Below, in pieces: positions 5,330-13,599 of a DNA stretch of 28,899 nucleotides. How positions within the stretch are numbered: the first letter of the stretch is position 1; every line of letters begins with the position of its first letter. Position numbers and translations under genes: made by a program. Origin of the DNA: Prevotella sp. CAG:755 (lineage in GTDB: Bacteria; Bacteroidota; Bacteroidia; Bacteroidales; Bacteroidaceae). The notes under the pieces were generated by a model that saw only the letters and a list, made by a program, of their open reading frames with translations, was not told the DNA's origin and did not search any database. The DNA is taken from assembly GCA_000431275.1 (NCBI GenBank), contig HF989224.1, positions 1 to 28,899 on the forward strand. Reading direction: 5' to 3'.

Positions 5330-6871
5330 ATGGCCCAAGAAGATGTGTTCAAGAAAATCGTCTCCCACTGCAAGGAGTACGGTTTCGTCTTTCCCAGTAG
5401 CGACATCTACGACGGGCTCGGCGCCGTGTACGACTACGGGCAGAACGGCGTGGAGCTGAAAAACAATATCAAGCAGTATTGGTGGCAGAGTATGGTGCTC
5501 CTGCATGAGAATATCGTCGGTCTCGACAGCGCCATCTTTATGCATCCGACAGTCTGGAAGGCGTCCGGCCACGTCGATGCCTTTAATGATCCGCTTATCG
5601 ACAACCGTGACAGCAAGAAGCGCTACCGCGCGGATGTGCTGATCGAAGATCAAATCGCCAAGTATGACGAGAAGATCAACAAGGAGGTGGCCAAGGCTGC
5701 CAAGCGCTTCGGTGAGGCTTTCGACGAGGCCCAGTTCCGTTCGACAAATGCCCGCGTGCTCGAACACCAGGCCAAGCGCGACGCCCTGCATGAACGTTAT
5801 GCACAGGCGATGAACAACATGGACCTCGCAGAGTTGAAGCAGATCATCCTTGACGAGGAAATCGTCTGTCCCATCAGCGGCACACGAAACTGGACCGACG
5901 TGCGGCAGTTCAACCTGATGTTCAAGACAGAGGTCGGATCGACGGCAGAAGGAGCCTCGACCATCTACCTGCGTCCTGAGACGGCACAGGGCATCTTCGT
6001 GAACTACCTCAACGTGCAGAAAACGGGTCGCATGAAGCTTCCCTTCGGCATCGCGCAGATCGGTAAGGCCTTCCGCAACGAAATCGTGGCGCGGCAGTTC
6101 ATCTTCCGTATGCGCGAATTCGAGCAGATGGAGATGCAGTTCTTTGTCAAGCCTGGCACGGAGATGGAGTGGTTCCGCCGTTGGAAGGAGACGCGCATGA
6201 AGTGGCACCAGGCGTTGGGCTTTGGCGCGGAGAACTACCGGTTCCATGACCATGAGAAACTGGCGCACTACGCCAATGCCGCATGCGACATCGAATTCCG
6301 CATGCCGTTCGGTTTCAAGGAAGTCGAAGGCATCCACAGCCGCACCGACTTCGACCTGAAGCAGCACGAGAAGTTCTCCGGCCGCTCCATCAAGTATTTC
6401 GATCCCGAGACGAACGAAAGCTACACGCCGTATGACATCGAGACAAGTATCGGTGTGGACCGTATGTTCCTCACCGTGATGTGTCACTCCTACGCCGAGG
6501 AGCAGCTTGAGGGCGGCGAGACACGCGTGGTGCTCCGCCTGCCGGCCGCTTTGGCACCCGTGAAACTGGCTGTCATGCCGCTGGTGAAGAAAGACGGGCT
6601 GCCCGAGAAGGCGCGCGAAATCATCGACGAGTTGAAGTTCCACTTCAATTGCAAGTATGACGAGAAGGATTCCATCGGCAAGCGCTACCGCCGCCAGGAC
6701 GCCATCGGAACGCCGTATTGCGTGACTGTCGACCACGACAGCCTCACCGATGGTTGTGTCACCCTGCGTGACCGCGACACGATGACGCAGGAGCGTGTGC
6801 CCATCAGCAGCCTGCGCGGCTTGCTCGAAGACAAGGTGAGCATCACGTCGCTGCTCAAAAAACTCTGCTAA
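5330..6871 (+). CDS. glyS: Glycyl-tRNA synthetase, dimeric class II type
   Basis: Charges tRNA-Gly with glycine in the cytoplasm. The 513-residue length is that of the single-chain (alpha2) type found in Bacteroidota, archaea and eukaryotes, not the alpha/beta type of enterics. Features in order: GLGAVYDYGQNGVELKNNI at the N-terminus (motif 1 region), RPETAQGIFVNY, GIAQIGKAFRNEI and FRMREFEQMEMQFF (motif 2 and flanks), SIGVDRMFL (motif 3), then a C-terminal anticodon-binding domain (VKLAVMPLVKKDGL ... GTPYCVTVD ... VTLRDRDTM). The start MAQEDVFKKIV fits the family; the upstream ATG at 5258 would add 24 residues unlike any domain. The FKBP lipoprotein gene follows 11 bp later, probably co-transcribed. 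Confidence 0.97.
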   Translation: MAQEDVFKKIVSHCKEYGFVFPSSDIYDGLGAVYDYGQNGVELKNNIKQYWWQSMVLLHENIVGLDSAIFMHPTVWKASGHVDAFNDPLIDNRDSKKRYRADVLIEDQIAKYDEKINKEVAKAAKRFGEAFDEAQFRSTNARVLEHQAKRDALHERYAQAMNNMDLAELKQIILDEEIVCPISGTRNWTDVRQFNLMFKTEVGSTAEGASTIYLRPETAQGIFVNYLNVQKTGRMKLPFGIAQIGKAFRNEIVARQFIFRMREFEQMEMQFFVKPGTEMEWFRRWKETRMKWHQALGFGAENYRFHDHEKLAHYANAACDIEFRMPFGFKEVEGIHSRTDFDLKQHEKFSGRSIKYFDPETNESYTPYDIETSIGVDRMFLTVMCHSYAEEQLEGGETRVVLRLPAALAPVKLAVMPLVKKDGLPEKAREIIDELKFHFNCKYDEKDSIGKRYRRQDAIGTPYCVTVDHDSLTDGCVTLRDRDTMTQERVPISSLRGLLEDKVSITSLLKKLC

Positions 6872-6882
6872 TCCTCTGACAG

Positions 6883-7575
6883 ATGAAACGCATTCTCGAC
6901 CTGTTCCTTCTTTTGGTCTTTGCACTGCCGGCGTTGACGGCGTGTGACAATTCAGAAGACACCGACGCCCAATGGACCGGCTGGAAAGAACGCAACGAGG
7001 CCTATTTCGCCGAGAAGATGCGCACAGCCCGCGCAGCCATCGCCGATGCCCAGGCGCTCTATGGTGACGACTGGGAAACGCATTGCGCCTGGCGCGTCTA
7101 TAAAGACTATTCGCTTGCGGCCGACCAGCCCGGCACAGCCACCGACTCCGTCTGTGTGGAAATCGTCCGGAATGGAACGGGAAGCGGCTGCCCCATCTTT
7201 ACGGATTCGGTCCGTGTCAACTATCGTGGGATGCTCATCCCAAACGAACTGGCTGAGACGCAAGTGTACCGCGACGGTTATGTCTTCTCGTACACCGGCA
7301 TCTCGAAGGATTTCGACGACGTGTTCAACCCAGAGACGGCCATGCCGGCGATGATGTATGTCGGTTCGCTCACAACGGGATTGTGCACGGCGGTACAGTA
7401 TATGCACATCGGCGATCTTTGGCGGGTATATGCTCCGGCCAGTCTTGGCTATGGCAGTACGGAACATAACGTCATACCTGCGTGGTCAACTCTCGTGTTC
7501 GAAATAGAGCTTAAAGCCTATTATCACGCAGGCATCGTGCCGCCAGTCTGGCGGATGGGCATGATGCAGGAGTAG
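6883..7575 (+). CDS. FKBP-type peptidyl-prolyl isomerase lipoprotein
   Basis: A 230-residue exported protein. The N-terminus (MKRILDLFLLLVFALPALTAC) is a lipoprotein signal peptide with the lipidated Cys at about residue 21, so the protein is tethered to a membrane. After a charged helical stretch (about 30-75), the FKBP domain covers about residues 85-215: DSVRVNYRGML, GLCTAVQYMHIGDLWRVYAPASLGYG and IPAWSTLVFEIEL are its typical strands and active-site loops. It should speed proline isomerisation during folding of envelope proteins. It lies 11 bp behind glyS and ahead of a strong terminator, so it ends that operon. There is no obvious functional link to glyS. Confidence 0.9.
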   Translation: MKRILDLFLLLVFALPALTACDNSEDTDAQWTGWKERNEAYFAEKMRTARAAIADAQALYGDDWETHCAWRVYKDYSLAADQPGTATDSVCVEIVRNGTGSGCPIFTDSVRVNYRGMLIPNELAETQVYRDGYVFSYTGISKDFDDVFNPETAMPAMMYVGSLTTGLCTAVQYMHIGDLWRVYAPASLGYGSTEHNVIPAWSTLVFEIELKAYYHAGIVPPVWRMGMMQE

Positions 7576-7600
7576 CCCGCACGTGACACATATAATTATA

Positions 7601-7632
7601 AGGGCCATCCGGAAGTATAGTCGGATGGCCCT
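7601..7632. terminator. Terminator between the FKBP gene and ppx
   Basis: Perfect 11-bp arms AGGGCCATCCG and CGGATGGCCCT with a 10-nt loop. TTTCT follows on the plus strand, and TTATAATTATA on the minus strand, so it can stop transcription from both convergent genes. Confidence 0.85.
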
Positions 7633-7671
7633 TTCTGTGTGGGTGTGGACGGTTGGTCCTTCGCAAATGAT

Positions 7672-8565
7672 TTATCCGGGGAAATCGGTCTTGTAGAGCG
7701 TGTCGATAATGCCGTCGCAAAGACCGATGACCGGGACGACGATGTCCTTGGCCCGTACGGCTGCTGCCACGGTGAGGAAAATCTCTGCGGCCGGCACGAT
7801 GACGTCGGCACGGTCGGCTTTCAGTTTGTACTCTGCCATGCGCTGTTCCGGTGTGAGGGGATTCAGGACTTCGTAAAGGCCGCGTAGCTCCTCGATGGTG
7901 AGGACGCGCTTCTTTTCCTTCTTTCCTGTCAGGCGGTAGAGCTTGTTGATGTTGCCGCCCGAGCCGATGATATGCACGTCCTCGTATGGCGCGGCCAGTT
8001 CTGTGAGTTCGGTCCGCATCCGTTGCCATGCCGTTTCATCGACTCCGCCGTTCAGAATGCGGATAGTGCCAATGTTGTAGGAGCGCGAGCAGACCAGTTC
8101 TCCGTTGGTGAGAAGATTGATTTCCGTGCTGCCACCGCCGACGTCGACATAGATGTAGTTGCCGTTGCGGTCCTCAAGCTGTTCGACGTGATTGTTATAT
8201 ACGATGCTGGCCTCCTCTTCGCCGGCGATGATTTCAATCTGTATGCCGGTGTCTTTGAATATGTTCTCGATGAGTTTGGGGCCGTTGGCCGCGTCGCGCA
8301 TGGCTGAGGTGGCGCAGGCGCGGTAGCGGTCGACGTCGTAGATTTTCATCAATTGGCGGTAGGCCTTCATGAGGCGCTCCATCCTTTTTGCCTTGGTGTC
8401 TGAGACACGCCCGTCGCGGAACACGTCGAATCCCAGGCGCAGCGGAACGCGCAGGAACAGTTGTTTGGTGAATTCAGGTGTTGTGCCGTCCGTCTCTACC
8501 TTTTTGATGAGCAGGCGGGCTGCGTTGGAGCCGATGTCGATGGCAGCGTAGTTGACGGTTTTCAT
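7672..8565 (-). CDS. ppx: Exopolyphosphatase of the Ppx/GppA family
   Basis: A 297-residue ASKHA-fold phosphatase that removes terminal phosphate from polyphosphate (or from pppGpp in GppA members). Visible motifs: AAIDIGSNAARLLI (phosphate 1 loop), RACATSAMRDAANG, IIAGEEEA, YVDVGGGSTEI (phosphate 2 loop) and IGSGGNINKLYRL. Its length is that of the short form with only the two core domains, without the C-terminal HD-like part of enteric Ppx (about 510 residues). It overlaps the end of ppk by 4 nt (ATGA), a sign of translational coupling. Because its neighbour makes polyphosphate, polyphosphate is the more likely substrate. Confidence 0.9.
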   Translation of the reverse strand: MKTVNYAAIDIGSNAARLLIKKVETDGTTPEFTKQLFLRVPLRLGFDVFRDGRVSDTKAKRMERLMKAYRQLMKIYDVDRYRACATSAMRDAANGPKLIENIFKDTGIQIEIIAGEEEASIVYNNHVEQLEDRNGNYIYVDVGGGSTEINLLTNGELVCSRSYNIGTIRILNGGVDETAWQRMRTELTELAAPYEDVHIIGSGGNINKLYRLTGKKEKKRVLTIEELRGLYEVLNPLTPEQRMAEYKLKADRADVIVPAAEIFLTVAAAVRAKDIVVPVIGLCDGIIDTLYKTDFPG

Positions 8566-10625
8566 TCTTTCAGTTCTTCTTTTTCAAGTTTGAGGTAATG
8601 TTCGTAGAGCTCTTCCTGCGAACGGAGAGGCTCTTGGCCGGGCGCAACGCTGAGGGCGGTGTCACCACCTTGGCCGTCGACGATGCGGCCTTGGCTGGTG
8701 TCGGCCAGACCGAGGTCGACAATTGTGTGCAATTCGGCACGGATGGCCGGGTCATAGACCGGCGTGACGACCTCAACGCGGTAGTCAAGGTTGCGGGGCA
8801 TCCAGTCGGCCGAACCGATGAAGCACTGCTCTTGCCCGCCACCGGCAAAAATAAAAATGCGGGAGTGCTCGAGGTAGCGGTCGATGATGCCGATTACTTT
8901 GAGGCGGCCGCCGAGCTGAGGCTGGTCGGGCACGAGCGAGCAGTTGCCGCGTATGAGGAGGTCGACCGGTACGCCGCTGCTGGCTGCCTCGTAGATTTTG
9001 TCAACCATGATGGGATCCGTGATGTGGTTTACCTTCATCTTAATACCCGAAGGCAGGCCTGCGCGGTGGTTCTTTATTTCCGCATCGATCAGGCGCAGGA
9101 AGCGTTTTTTCATCTCGTTGGGCGAGACGAGGAGTTCGCGGAACTTGATGGGCGAGTAGGGACGCTCGATGAAACGGAAGACGCGGTCGACGTCCTGCAC
9201 GATGGCCCGGTTGGCCGTCATGAGCAGGCAGTCGGTGTAGACACGGGCGTTGCCTTCGTGGAAGTTGCCCGTGCTGATGCAGGCGATGTCCGTGCCGTTC
9301 TTGAAACCGACGTGCGTGATCTTGGAGTGCACTTTGAGGCCTTCGACGCCGAAGATGACGTGGATGCCGGCGTCCTGCATGCGCTTGCTCCAACTGATGT
9401 TCGACGCCTCGTCGAAGCGGGCGAGCAGCTCGATGACGACGGTCACTTTCTTCCCGTTGCGGGCGGCGCTGATGAGGGCTTTGACCACTTTGGAGTCTTT
9501 GGCCAGACGGTAGAGTGTTGTCTTGACCGACTTGACCGCAGGGTTGATGGCCGCCTCTTGGAGCAACCGGATGTAGGAGTCAAAGCTGTGGTAAGGCACA
9601 TGGAGGAAGCGGTCGCGCTGGCGGATGAGGTCGAAGAGGCTTTCGGCGCCTGCGAGTTCATGACGCAGGATGCTGGGCCACGCGGGGTATTTCAGGTCTT
9701 TCCGTCCACAGTCCGGGAAGCCCATGAGGTCACGGTGGTTCTGGTACTTGCCGCCGGCGAGGGCCGTGTCGAGACGCTCGTTGTCCAGCTTGTTCATCAC
9801 GCGGCGCAACATGCCGGCCGGCATGGCGCCGTCGTAGATGAGCCGGAGCGGGAGGCCGAGGCGCCGGCTTTTGACACCCTTCGAGATTTTCTGGAGCAGG
9901 CCGTTGCGCAAGTCGTTGTCGATTTCCATCTCGGCATCCTTGGTGAATTTGAAGCTGTAAGCCTCGTAGTGGTCGAAGTGGAGGCCAGGGAAGAGCAGGG
10001 GCAGGCAGCAGCGCACCACGTCGTCGAGATACATCAGGTAGCTGCGGCCGCCGCGGTCCGGAAGCCGCACGAAGCGCCCCACGCGGCTGACTGGGAGCGG
10101 AAGGAGGGCGTAGTAGTTGCGTTTGACGCCCTCGCGGCTTAGTTTGACGGCGAGGTAGATGCAGTCGTCGGCCTCGTCGTCGAAACGCTTGACGCTGTCG
10201 AGCCAGATGGGAGCCAGGTGGCCGTTGAGCTCGCGGCGGAAAAAGTCGTGCACGTAGGCTTGCTGTTCGGCGTCGATTTCCTTTTCATTGACGAGACAGA
10301 TACCCTCTTTGCGCAGGCAGGCTGTCACGTTTTCGACGGTTTCCTGGTATTCTTTCGAGTAGACGTTGTTCAGCTTGTTGATGGCTTTCAGCAGGGCGCG
10401 GGCTTCCTTGTATTCCTCGCGGGCGTTCTTGTCGTCGTATTCGGCGATGCGGCTGATGCTGGCCACGCGGACGCGGAAAAACTCGTCGAGGTTGTTGGAG
10501 TAGATGCCGAGGAACGAAAGGCGTTCGAGCAAGGGGACGGTTTCTTTCTGTGCCTCTTGGAGAATGCGGTGGTTGAAGTACATCCAACTCACATCACGGT
10601 GAAGGTATTTCATGTGCTTGTCCAT
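8562..10625 (-). CDS. ppk: Polyphosphate kinase 1
   Basis: Transfers the gamma phosphate of ATP to growing inorganic polyphosphate, reversibly, usually at the membrane. The 687-residue length is normal for Ppk1. Motifs in order: RDVSWMYFNHRILQEA and NLDEFFRVRVASI at the N-terminus; HVPYHSFDSYIRLLQEAA; TLYRLAKDSKVVKALISA; GLKVHSKI, with the His expected to be phosphorylated; and near the end YLEHSRIFIFAGG, with the second catalytic His, then GSADWMPRNLDYRVEV. A second ATG four codons on (MKYLHRDVS) is an equally good start. The gene is first in a two-gene operon with ppx, so synthesis and breakdown are expressed together. Confidence 0.97.
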   Translation of the reverse strand: MDKHMKYLHRDVSWMYFNHRILQEAQKETVPLLERLSFLGIYSNNLDEFFRVRVASISRIAEYDDKNAREEYKEARALLKAINKLNNVYSKEYQETVENVTACLRKEGICLVNEKEIDAEQQAYVHDFFRRELNGHLAPIWLDSVKRFDDEADDCIYLAVKLSREGVKRNYYALLPLPVSRVGRFVRLPDRGGRSYLMYLDDVVRCCLPLLFPGLHFDHYEAYSFKFTKDAEMEIDNDLRNGLLQKISKGVKSRRLGLPLRLIYDGAMPAGMLRRVMNKLDNERLDTALAGGKYQNHRDLMGFPDCGRKDLKYPAWPSILRHELAGAESLFDLIRQRDRFLHVPYHSFDSYIRLLQEAAINPAVKSVKTTLYRLAKDSKVVKALISAARNGKKVTVVIELLARFDEASNISWSKRMQDAGIHVIFGVEGLKVHSKITHVGFKNGTDIACISTGNFHEGNARVYTDCLLMTANRAIVQDVDRVFRFIERPYSPIKFRELLVSPNEMKKRFLRLIDAEIKNHRAGLPSGIKMKVNHITDPIMVDKIYEAASSGVPVDLLIRGNCSLVPDQPQLGGRLKVIGIIDRYLEHSRIFIFAGGGQEQCFIGSADWMPRNLDYRVEVVTPVYDPAIRAELHTIVDLGLADTSQGRIVDGQGGDTALSVAPGQEPLRSQEELYEHYLKLEKEELKE

Positions 10626-10650
10626 GGAAAAGGGTGTTGTGGTTATGGGG

Positions 10651-10658
10651 CAAAAGTA
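10651..10658 (-). promoter_or_regulatory. -7 box TACTTTTG of ppk-ppx
   Basis: On the minus strand TACTTTTG plus C matches TAnnTTTG and lies 26 bp ahead of the ppk start. No -33 TTTG at the usual spacing. Confidence 0.55.
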
Positions 10659-10677
10659 GGCGTTTCGTGTGACGATT

Positions 10678-10773
10678 CGGTTACATTCTGCCTTTAATCC
10701 GGCTTTTCAGGACGCGTGGCACGGCTTTGCCCGGTTGTATGGCCGGTTTTCTGTCCGCTGTGATGGCGTCTTT
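10678..10773. repeat. CGG(T/C)TT motif repeated every 22 bp
   Basis: CGGTTA, CGGCTTTT, CGGCTTTG and CGGTTTTC start at 10678, 10700, 10722 and 10744, exactly 22 bp apart. A weaker CGTCTTTG follows at 10767. The motifs fill the gap between the divergent ppk and YbaN-like genes. It could be a weaker relative of the 21-bp arrays elsewhere in the window, or chance. Confidence 0.3.
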
Positions 10774-10786
10774 GTTTTTCTTTGCG

Positions 10787-10794
10787 TAAGTTTG
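10787..10794 (+). promoter_or_regulatory. -7 box TAAGTTTG of the YbaN-like gene
   Basis: TAAGTTTG plus C ends only 4 bp ahead of the ATG at 10799. If it is used, the mRNA would have almost no leader. Confidence 0.45.
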
Positions 10795-10798
10795 CGCC

Positions 10799-11182
10799 AT
10801 GAAAAAAGCGTGGCGTGTTCTTCTGGTTGCTCTCGGCACGGTGGCCTGCCTGCTCGGTGTGGTGGGCATTGTGGTTCCGCTGTTGCCTACTACACCTTTT
10901 CTCTTGCTGGCTGCGGCGCTTTATTGCCGAAGTTCGCCCCGGCTTTACGACCGTTTGCTGGGACACCGCCGCCTGGGGGCTTACATCCGGCATTTCCGCG
11001 AGGAGCGGGCGCTGCCGCTCCGGGTGAAGGTGGTGTCGGTCAGTCTGGTGTGGCTCACGCTCTCTTATGCCGCATGGGAAGCCGAGGCGTGGGGAGCTTG
11101 GCGCTGGTTGTTGCTTTTGCTGGCTCTTGGTGTGAGCCTGCACATCTTGCGTTTCCCTACGTTGCGCCGCCCGAGGAGCTGA
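10799..11182 (+). CDS. YbaN/DUF454-family inner-membrane protein
   Basis: A 127-residue membrane protein with three to four hydrophobic segments: about 7-26, 27-43, 80-98 and 99-115. The N-terminal GTVACLLGVVGIVVPLLPTTPFLLLAA with its LLPTTPF motif, then the YDRLLGHRRLGAYIRHFRE stretch with a GxYI(R/K)xF core, is diagnostic of the DUF454 family. Members sit in the inner membrane and have no settled function. The stop is 21 bp from the end of the convergent sulfotransferase gene. The -7 box lies so close to the start that the transcript may be nearly leaderless. Confidence 0.85.
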   Translation: MKKAWRVLLVALGTVACLLGVVGIVVPLLPTTPFLLLAAALYCRSSPRLYDRLLGHRRLGAYIRHFREERALPLRVKVVSVSLVWLTLSYAAWEAEAWGAWRWLLLLLALGVSLHILRFPTLRRPRS

Positions 11183-11203
11183 CCCGCCGGGCGGCACTTT
11201 CGC

Positions 11204-12349
11204 TCAACGCACGTTGTGGTAGCCCCAGTCGTCGATGGCGAATTTCCAATGGCTTTCGACCAGTTCGACGGTGCGGTCATCGTACTTGTACTTGTTTTTC
11301 TTGTATCCTTTCTTGCTTCCGACGTAAGCTTCGATGTCGGCGCGCGCGTCGTCCCAGCCCGGGAGGTTGAGGTCGCGGTAGATCTTTTCCGTCATGCCGA
11401 AGGCGTCGGCCTCGAAGTCCTCGAAGCGGACCTCGACGAGGTTGCCGGCGGGGATGCATCCCTTGTCGGCCTCGTACTTGCGGTAGAGTTTGGCATAGAC
11501 GTCGAGGATGTTGGCTTCGAGTTGCTCGGGTGTGATGTCTTCCAGTTTGAGCGGCTGGATGGTGTTCGTGAAGAAGCTGCGCGTTGACTCGAACACGGTG
11601 TACGGGTTCCTCATCAGGTAGATGAATTTGGCGTTTGGGAACATTTTGACCAGTTCGCGCACGCGTCCTGTATGGGGCGGGTTTTTCGAGAGGAACTGTG
11701 TGCCGCCCGTGTTCCAGAGCGAGATTTTGATGAGCTTCGTGAATGTTTCCTCGAACGTTTGCAGCTCCTCGGGGGTGATGCCCTCGAAGAGCATGTAGCG
11801 GTCGCAGTACTCCTGCATGTACTTCGGCAGGAACCAGAAGTTGTAGTACGTGTAGGGCATCATATTGGCCAGCGCGAATTCCTCTTCCTGCGGAAGGTCG
11901 ACTGACAGTTCCATGTTGTCGGTCGGCCGTTTGTCAGGCATCAGCCACGACATGTTTTTCTTGAAGAACGGCTGCCCGAACATCATCAGGTGCGGGAAGA
12001 CGGTCTGGTACGTCGTGTTGTAGCCGAAATGCTTGTCGCACGAAAAGACGTTGTGCACGAACGTCGTGCCCGACCGCCAGTGGCCGAGAATGAACACCGG
12101 GTCGTGGAGCAACGGGCGGTAAGCCAACTGTTCGCGGTAGCGCTTGTCCTGGATGGGGGCGAGCGTCGAGAGCAGGCGGCAGACAGCCTTTGTCAGGCGG
12201 TACTTGCCCCGGTAGGCCGGATCGATATCACGGCCTTTCGTGATGGCCTTGAACGTATGCCAGTCGGCGCCGACCAATGTGTTGATGGGGAGTTTGTTGA
12301 ATTCGAGAAGTCCCATGGTTCTTTTCAGGGTTGAGGTTCGGGTTTCCAT
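11204..12349 (-). CDS. PAPS-dependent sulfotransferase
   Basis: Transfers the sulfo group from PAPS to a small-molecule, lipid or glycan acceptor, leaving PAP. Chosen start METRTS gives 381 residues; the upstream ATG at 12454 lies ahead of the promoter box, and MGLLEFNKL at 12316 is a possible later start. The 5'-phosphosulfate loop is PVFILGHWRSGTTFVHNVF (about residues 84-102). The 3'-phosphate site is KFIYLMRNPYTVFESTRSFF, with conserved Arg and Ser. The layout fits the Sulfotransfer_3 family. Its place beside a complete PAPS-making operon supports the role. From memory, a sulfotransferase beside PAPS genes in Bacteroides thetaiotaomicron (BT_0416) sulfonates steroids; whether this is its orthologue needs a comparison. 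Confidence 0.9.
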   Translation of the reverse strand: METRTSTLKRTMGLLEFNKLPINTLVGADWHTFKAITKGRDIDPAYRGKYRLTKAVCRLLSTLAPIQDKRYREQLAYRPLLHDPVFILGHWRSGTTFVHNVFSCDKHFGYNTTYQTVFPHLMMFGQPFFKKNMSWLMPDKRPTDNMELSVDLPQEEEFALANMMPYTYYNFWFLPKYMQEYCDRYMLFEGITPEELQTFEETFTKLIKISLWNTGGTQFLSKNPPHTGRVRELVKMFPNAKFIYLMRNPYTVFESTRSFFTNTIQPLKLEDITPEQLEANILDVYAKLYRKYEADKGCIPAGNLVEVRFEDFEADAFGMTEKIYRDLNLPGWDDARADIEAYVGSKKGYKKNKYKYDDRTVELVESHWKFAIDDWGYHNVR

Positions 12350-12388
12350 TGCTGCCGCAGGTCTGTGTGTCAGTCCCGGGCGATGTGG

Positions 12389-12396
12389 CAAAAGTA
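12389..12396 (-). promoter_or_regulatory. -7 box TACTTTTG of the sulfotransferase gene
   Basis: On the minus strand TACTTTTG plus C lies 40 bp ahead of the ATG at 12349. It shows that the sulfotransferase can be transcribed separately from the upstream PAPS operon and exporter gene. Confidence 0.5.
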
Positions 12397-12481
12397 CGAT
12401 TTTTTTCCGAGGCGTCGCGCCCGGTGGATACATAAAGGACACGAACTGTCCCATTTCGGCTCTGTTCCGGTGCGTCGGGGC

Positions 12482-12565
12482 GATGGGCGAAACGGTCGCA
12501 GTGGCGGGATTTCCTGGACGGCTGACCGCTATTTCTAGCGTAGTGACAGGATTTCCAGCCAGGAC
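12482..12565. repeat. 21-bp periodic array downstream of the EamA gene
   Basis: Four units begin at 12482, 12503, 12524 and 12545. Cores include CGCTA-TTTC-TAGCG, a perfect mini-palindrome, and GACAGGATTTCC, close to the core of the arrays at 4950 and 25467. The array lies 7 bp past the EamA-family stop codon and about 85 bp ahead of the sulfotransferase -7 box. Confidence 0.5.
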
Positions 12566-12572
12566 AGCAGGT

Positions 12573-13505
12573 TTACGGCCTCCGCCTCAGGGGCAGCCTA
12601 GGGAAGAGGCGGCGCAGGCGGATGAGCAGAGGAGTCAGGCGTCCGCCGGCCACGACGAGGGTGACGGCTGCGATGATGAGTACCAGGCCGACGGCTTCGC
12701 GTACGGTGAGCCGTTCGCCGAATACGGTGAGGCCGAAGAAAATGGCCGTCACGGGTTCAAGGGCGCCGAGGATGGCTGTCGGCGTCGAGCCGATGTACTG
12801 GATGGCTTTTGTCGTGCAGAGGAACGACACGGCAGTCGGCAGGACAGCCAGAGCCAGGAGGTTGCCCCAGAAATACCATGTGCGGGGCAGGGTGAGCTCC
12901 GTGCCTGTCAGAAGGCGTCCGGCAAACAGTGCAAGGCCGAAGAGCAGGACGTAGAGCGTCACTTTGAGCGTGGCGATGTCGCGGAGGCGCCGGTGATTGA
13001 CACCGACGATGTAGACGGCATAGGAAAGCGCTGAGACGAAGACCAGCAGTGTCCCGGCGAGGCTGAGGGTGGCGCCGTCGCCGCCCTTGTAGAGCAGGCC
13101 GATGCCGGCCAGGGCCATGAGAATGCAGGCCATCGTCTGGCGCGAGATGCGCTCGTGGTAGGCGGCGGCCATGATCAGGGCGACGAGGATGGGGTAGACA
13201 AAGAGCAGCGTCGAGGCAATGCCGGCCGCCATGTAGCGGTAGCTGAGGAAGAGCGCTAACGAGGAGAGGGCCATGAGCAGGCCCATGACGGCCAGCGGAA
13301 AGACAGCAGTGCGGCTGACGCGGAAACTGCGCCCCCGGGCTTTGAGCATTGCGGCCAACAGGGGGATGGCGAGCAGGTAGCGGAAAAACAGGACGGATTC
13401 GGGATTCATGCCGTCGGCGTAGAGCGGCAGGGCGAACAGCGGGTTCATGCCGTAGGTCGTGGCGGCGACGACGGCGAGCAGGTAACCTTTGGCTTTGGGG
13501 TTCAT
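12573..13505 (-). CDS. EamA-family (drug/metabolite transporter) permease
   Basis: A 310-residue inner-membrane protein with about ten hydrophobic segments in two similar halves (roughly 5-140 and 150-290). Each half is an EamA domain; the second ends with the typical PVTAIFFGLTVFGERLTVREAVG stretch. Such proteins export or import amino acids, nucleotide sugars or other metabolites. The gene lies between the PAPS operon terminator and the sulfotransferase, on the same strand. I infer, without direct evidence, that it might move a precursor or product of sulfonation. No promoter box was seen in the 27 bp between the terminator and its start, so it may depend on read-through. Confidence 0.88.
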   Translation of the reverse strand: MNPKAKGYLLAVVAATTYGMNPLFALPLYADGMNPESVLFFRYLLAIPLLAAMLKARGRSFRVSRTAVFPLAVMGLLMALSSLALFLSYRYMAAGIASTLLFVYPILVALIMAAAYHERISRQTMACILMALAGIGLLYKGGDGATLSLAGTLLVFVSALSYAVYIVGVNHRRLRDIATLKVTLYVLLFGLALFAGRLLTGTELTLPRTWYFWGNLLALAVLPTAVSFLCTTKAIQYIGSTPTAILGALEPVTAIFFGLTVFGERLTVREAVGLVLIIAAVTLVVAGGRLTPLLIRLRRLFPRLPLRRRP

Positions 13506-13532
13506 GGGTGTGGATGCTTGGAGTCATTCATA

Positions 13533-13564
13533 AAAGCCGGACACCCGTGCGGGCATCCGGCTTT
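13533..13564 (-). terminator. Terminator of the cysQ-transporter-cysCDN operon
   Basis: Arms AAAGCCGGA and TCCGGCTTT at 13533-13541 and 13556-13564, with an inner CCCG/CGGG pair. On the minus strand the stem ends in CTTTTAT. It sits 36 bp past the cysN stop and 28 bp ahead of the EamA gene start. Confidence 0.8.
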
Positions 13565-13599
13565 GTCCAAGGGGAGCGGGGCGTCGGCGCAGGCCTTCC

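Noticed and set aside
5300..6925. 541-codon frame antisense to glyS
   Set aside because: It mirrors glyS codon structure; His/Leu/Val-rich translation typical of an antisense shadow in GC-rich DNA.
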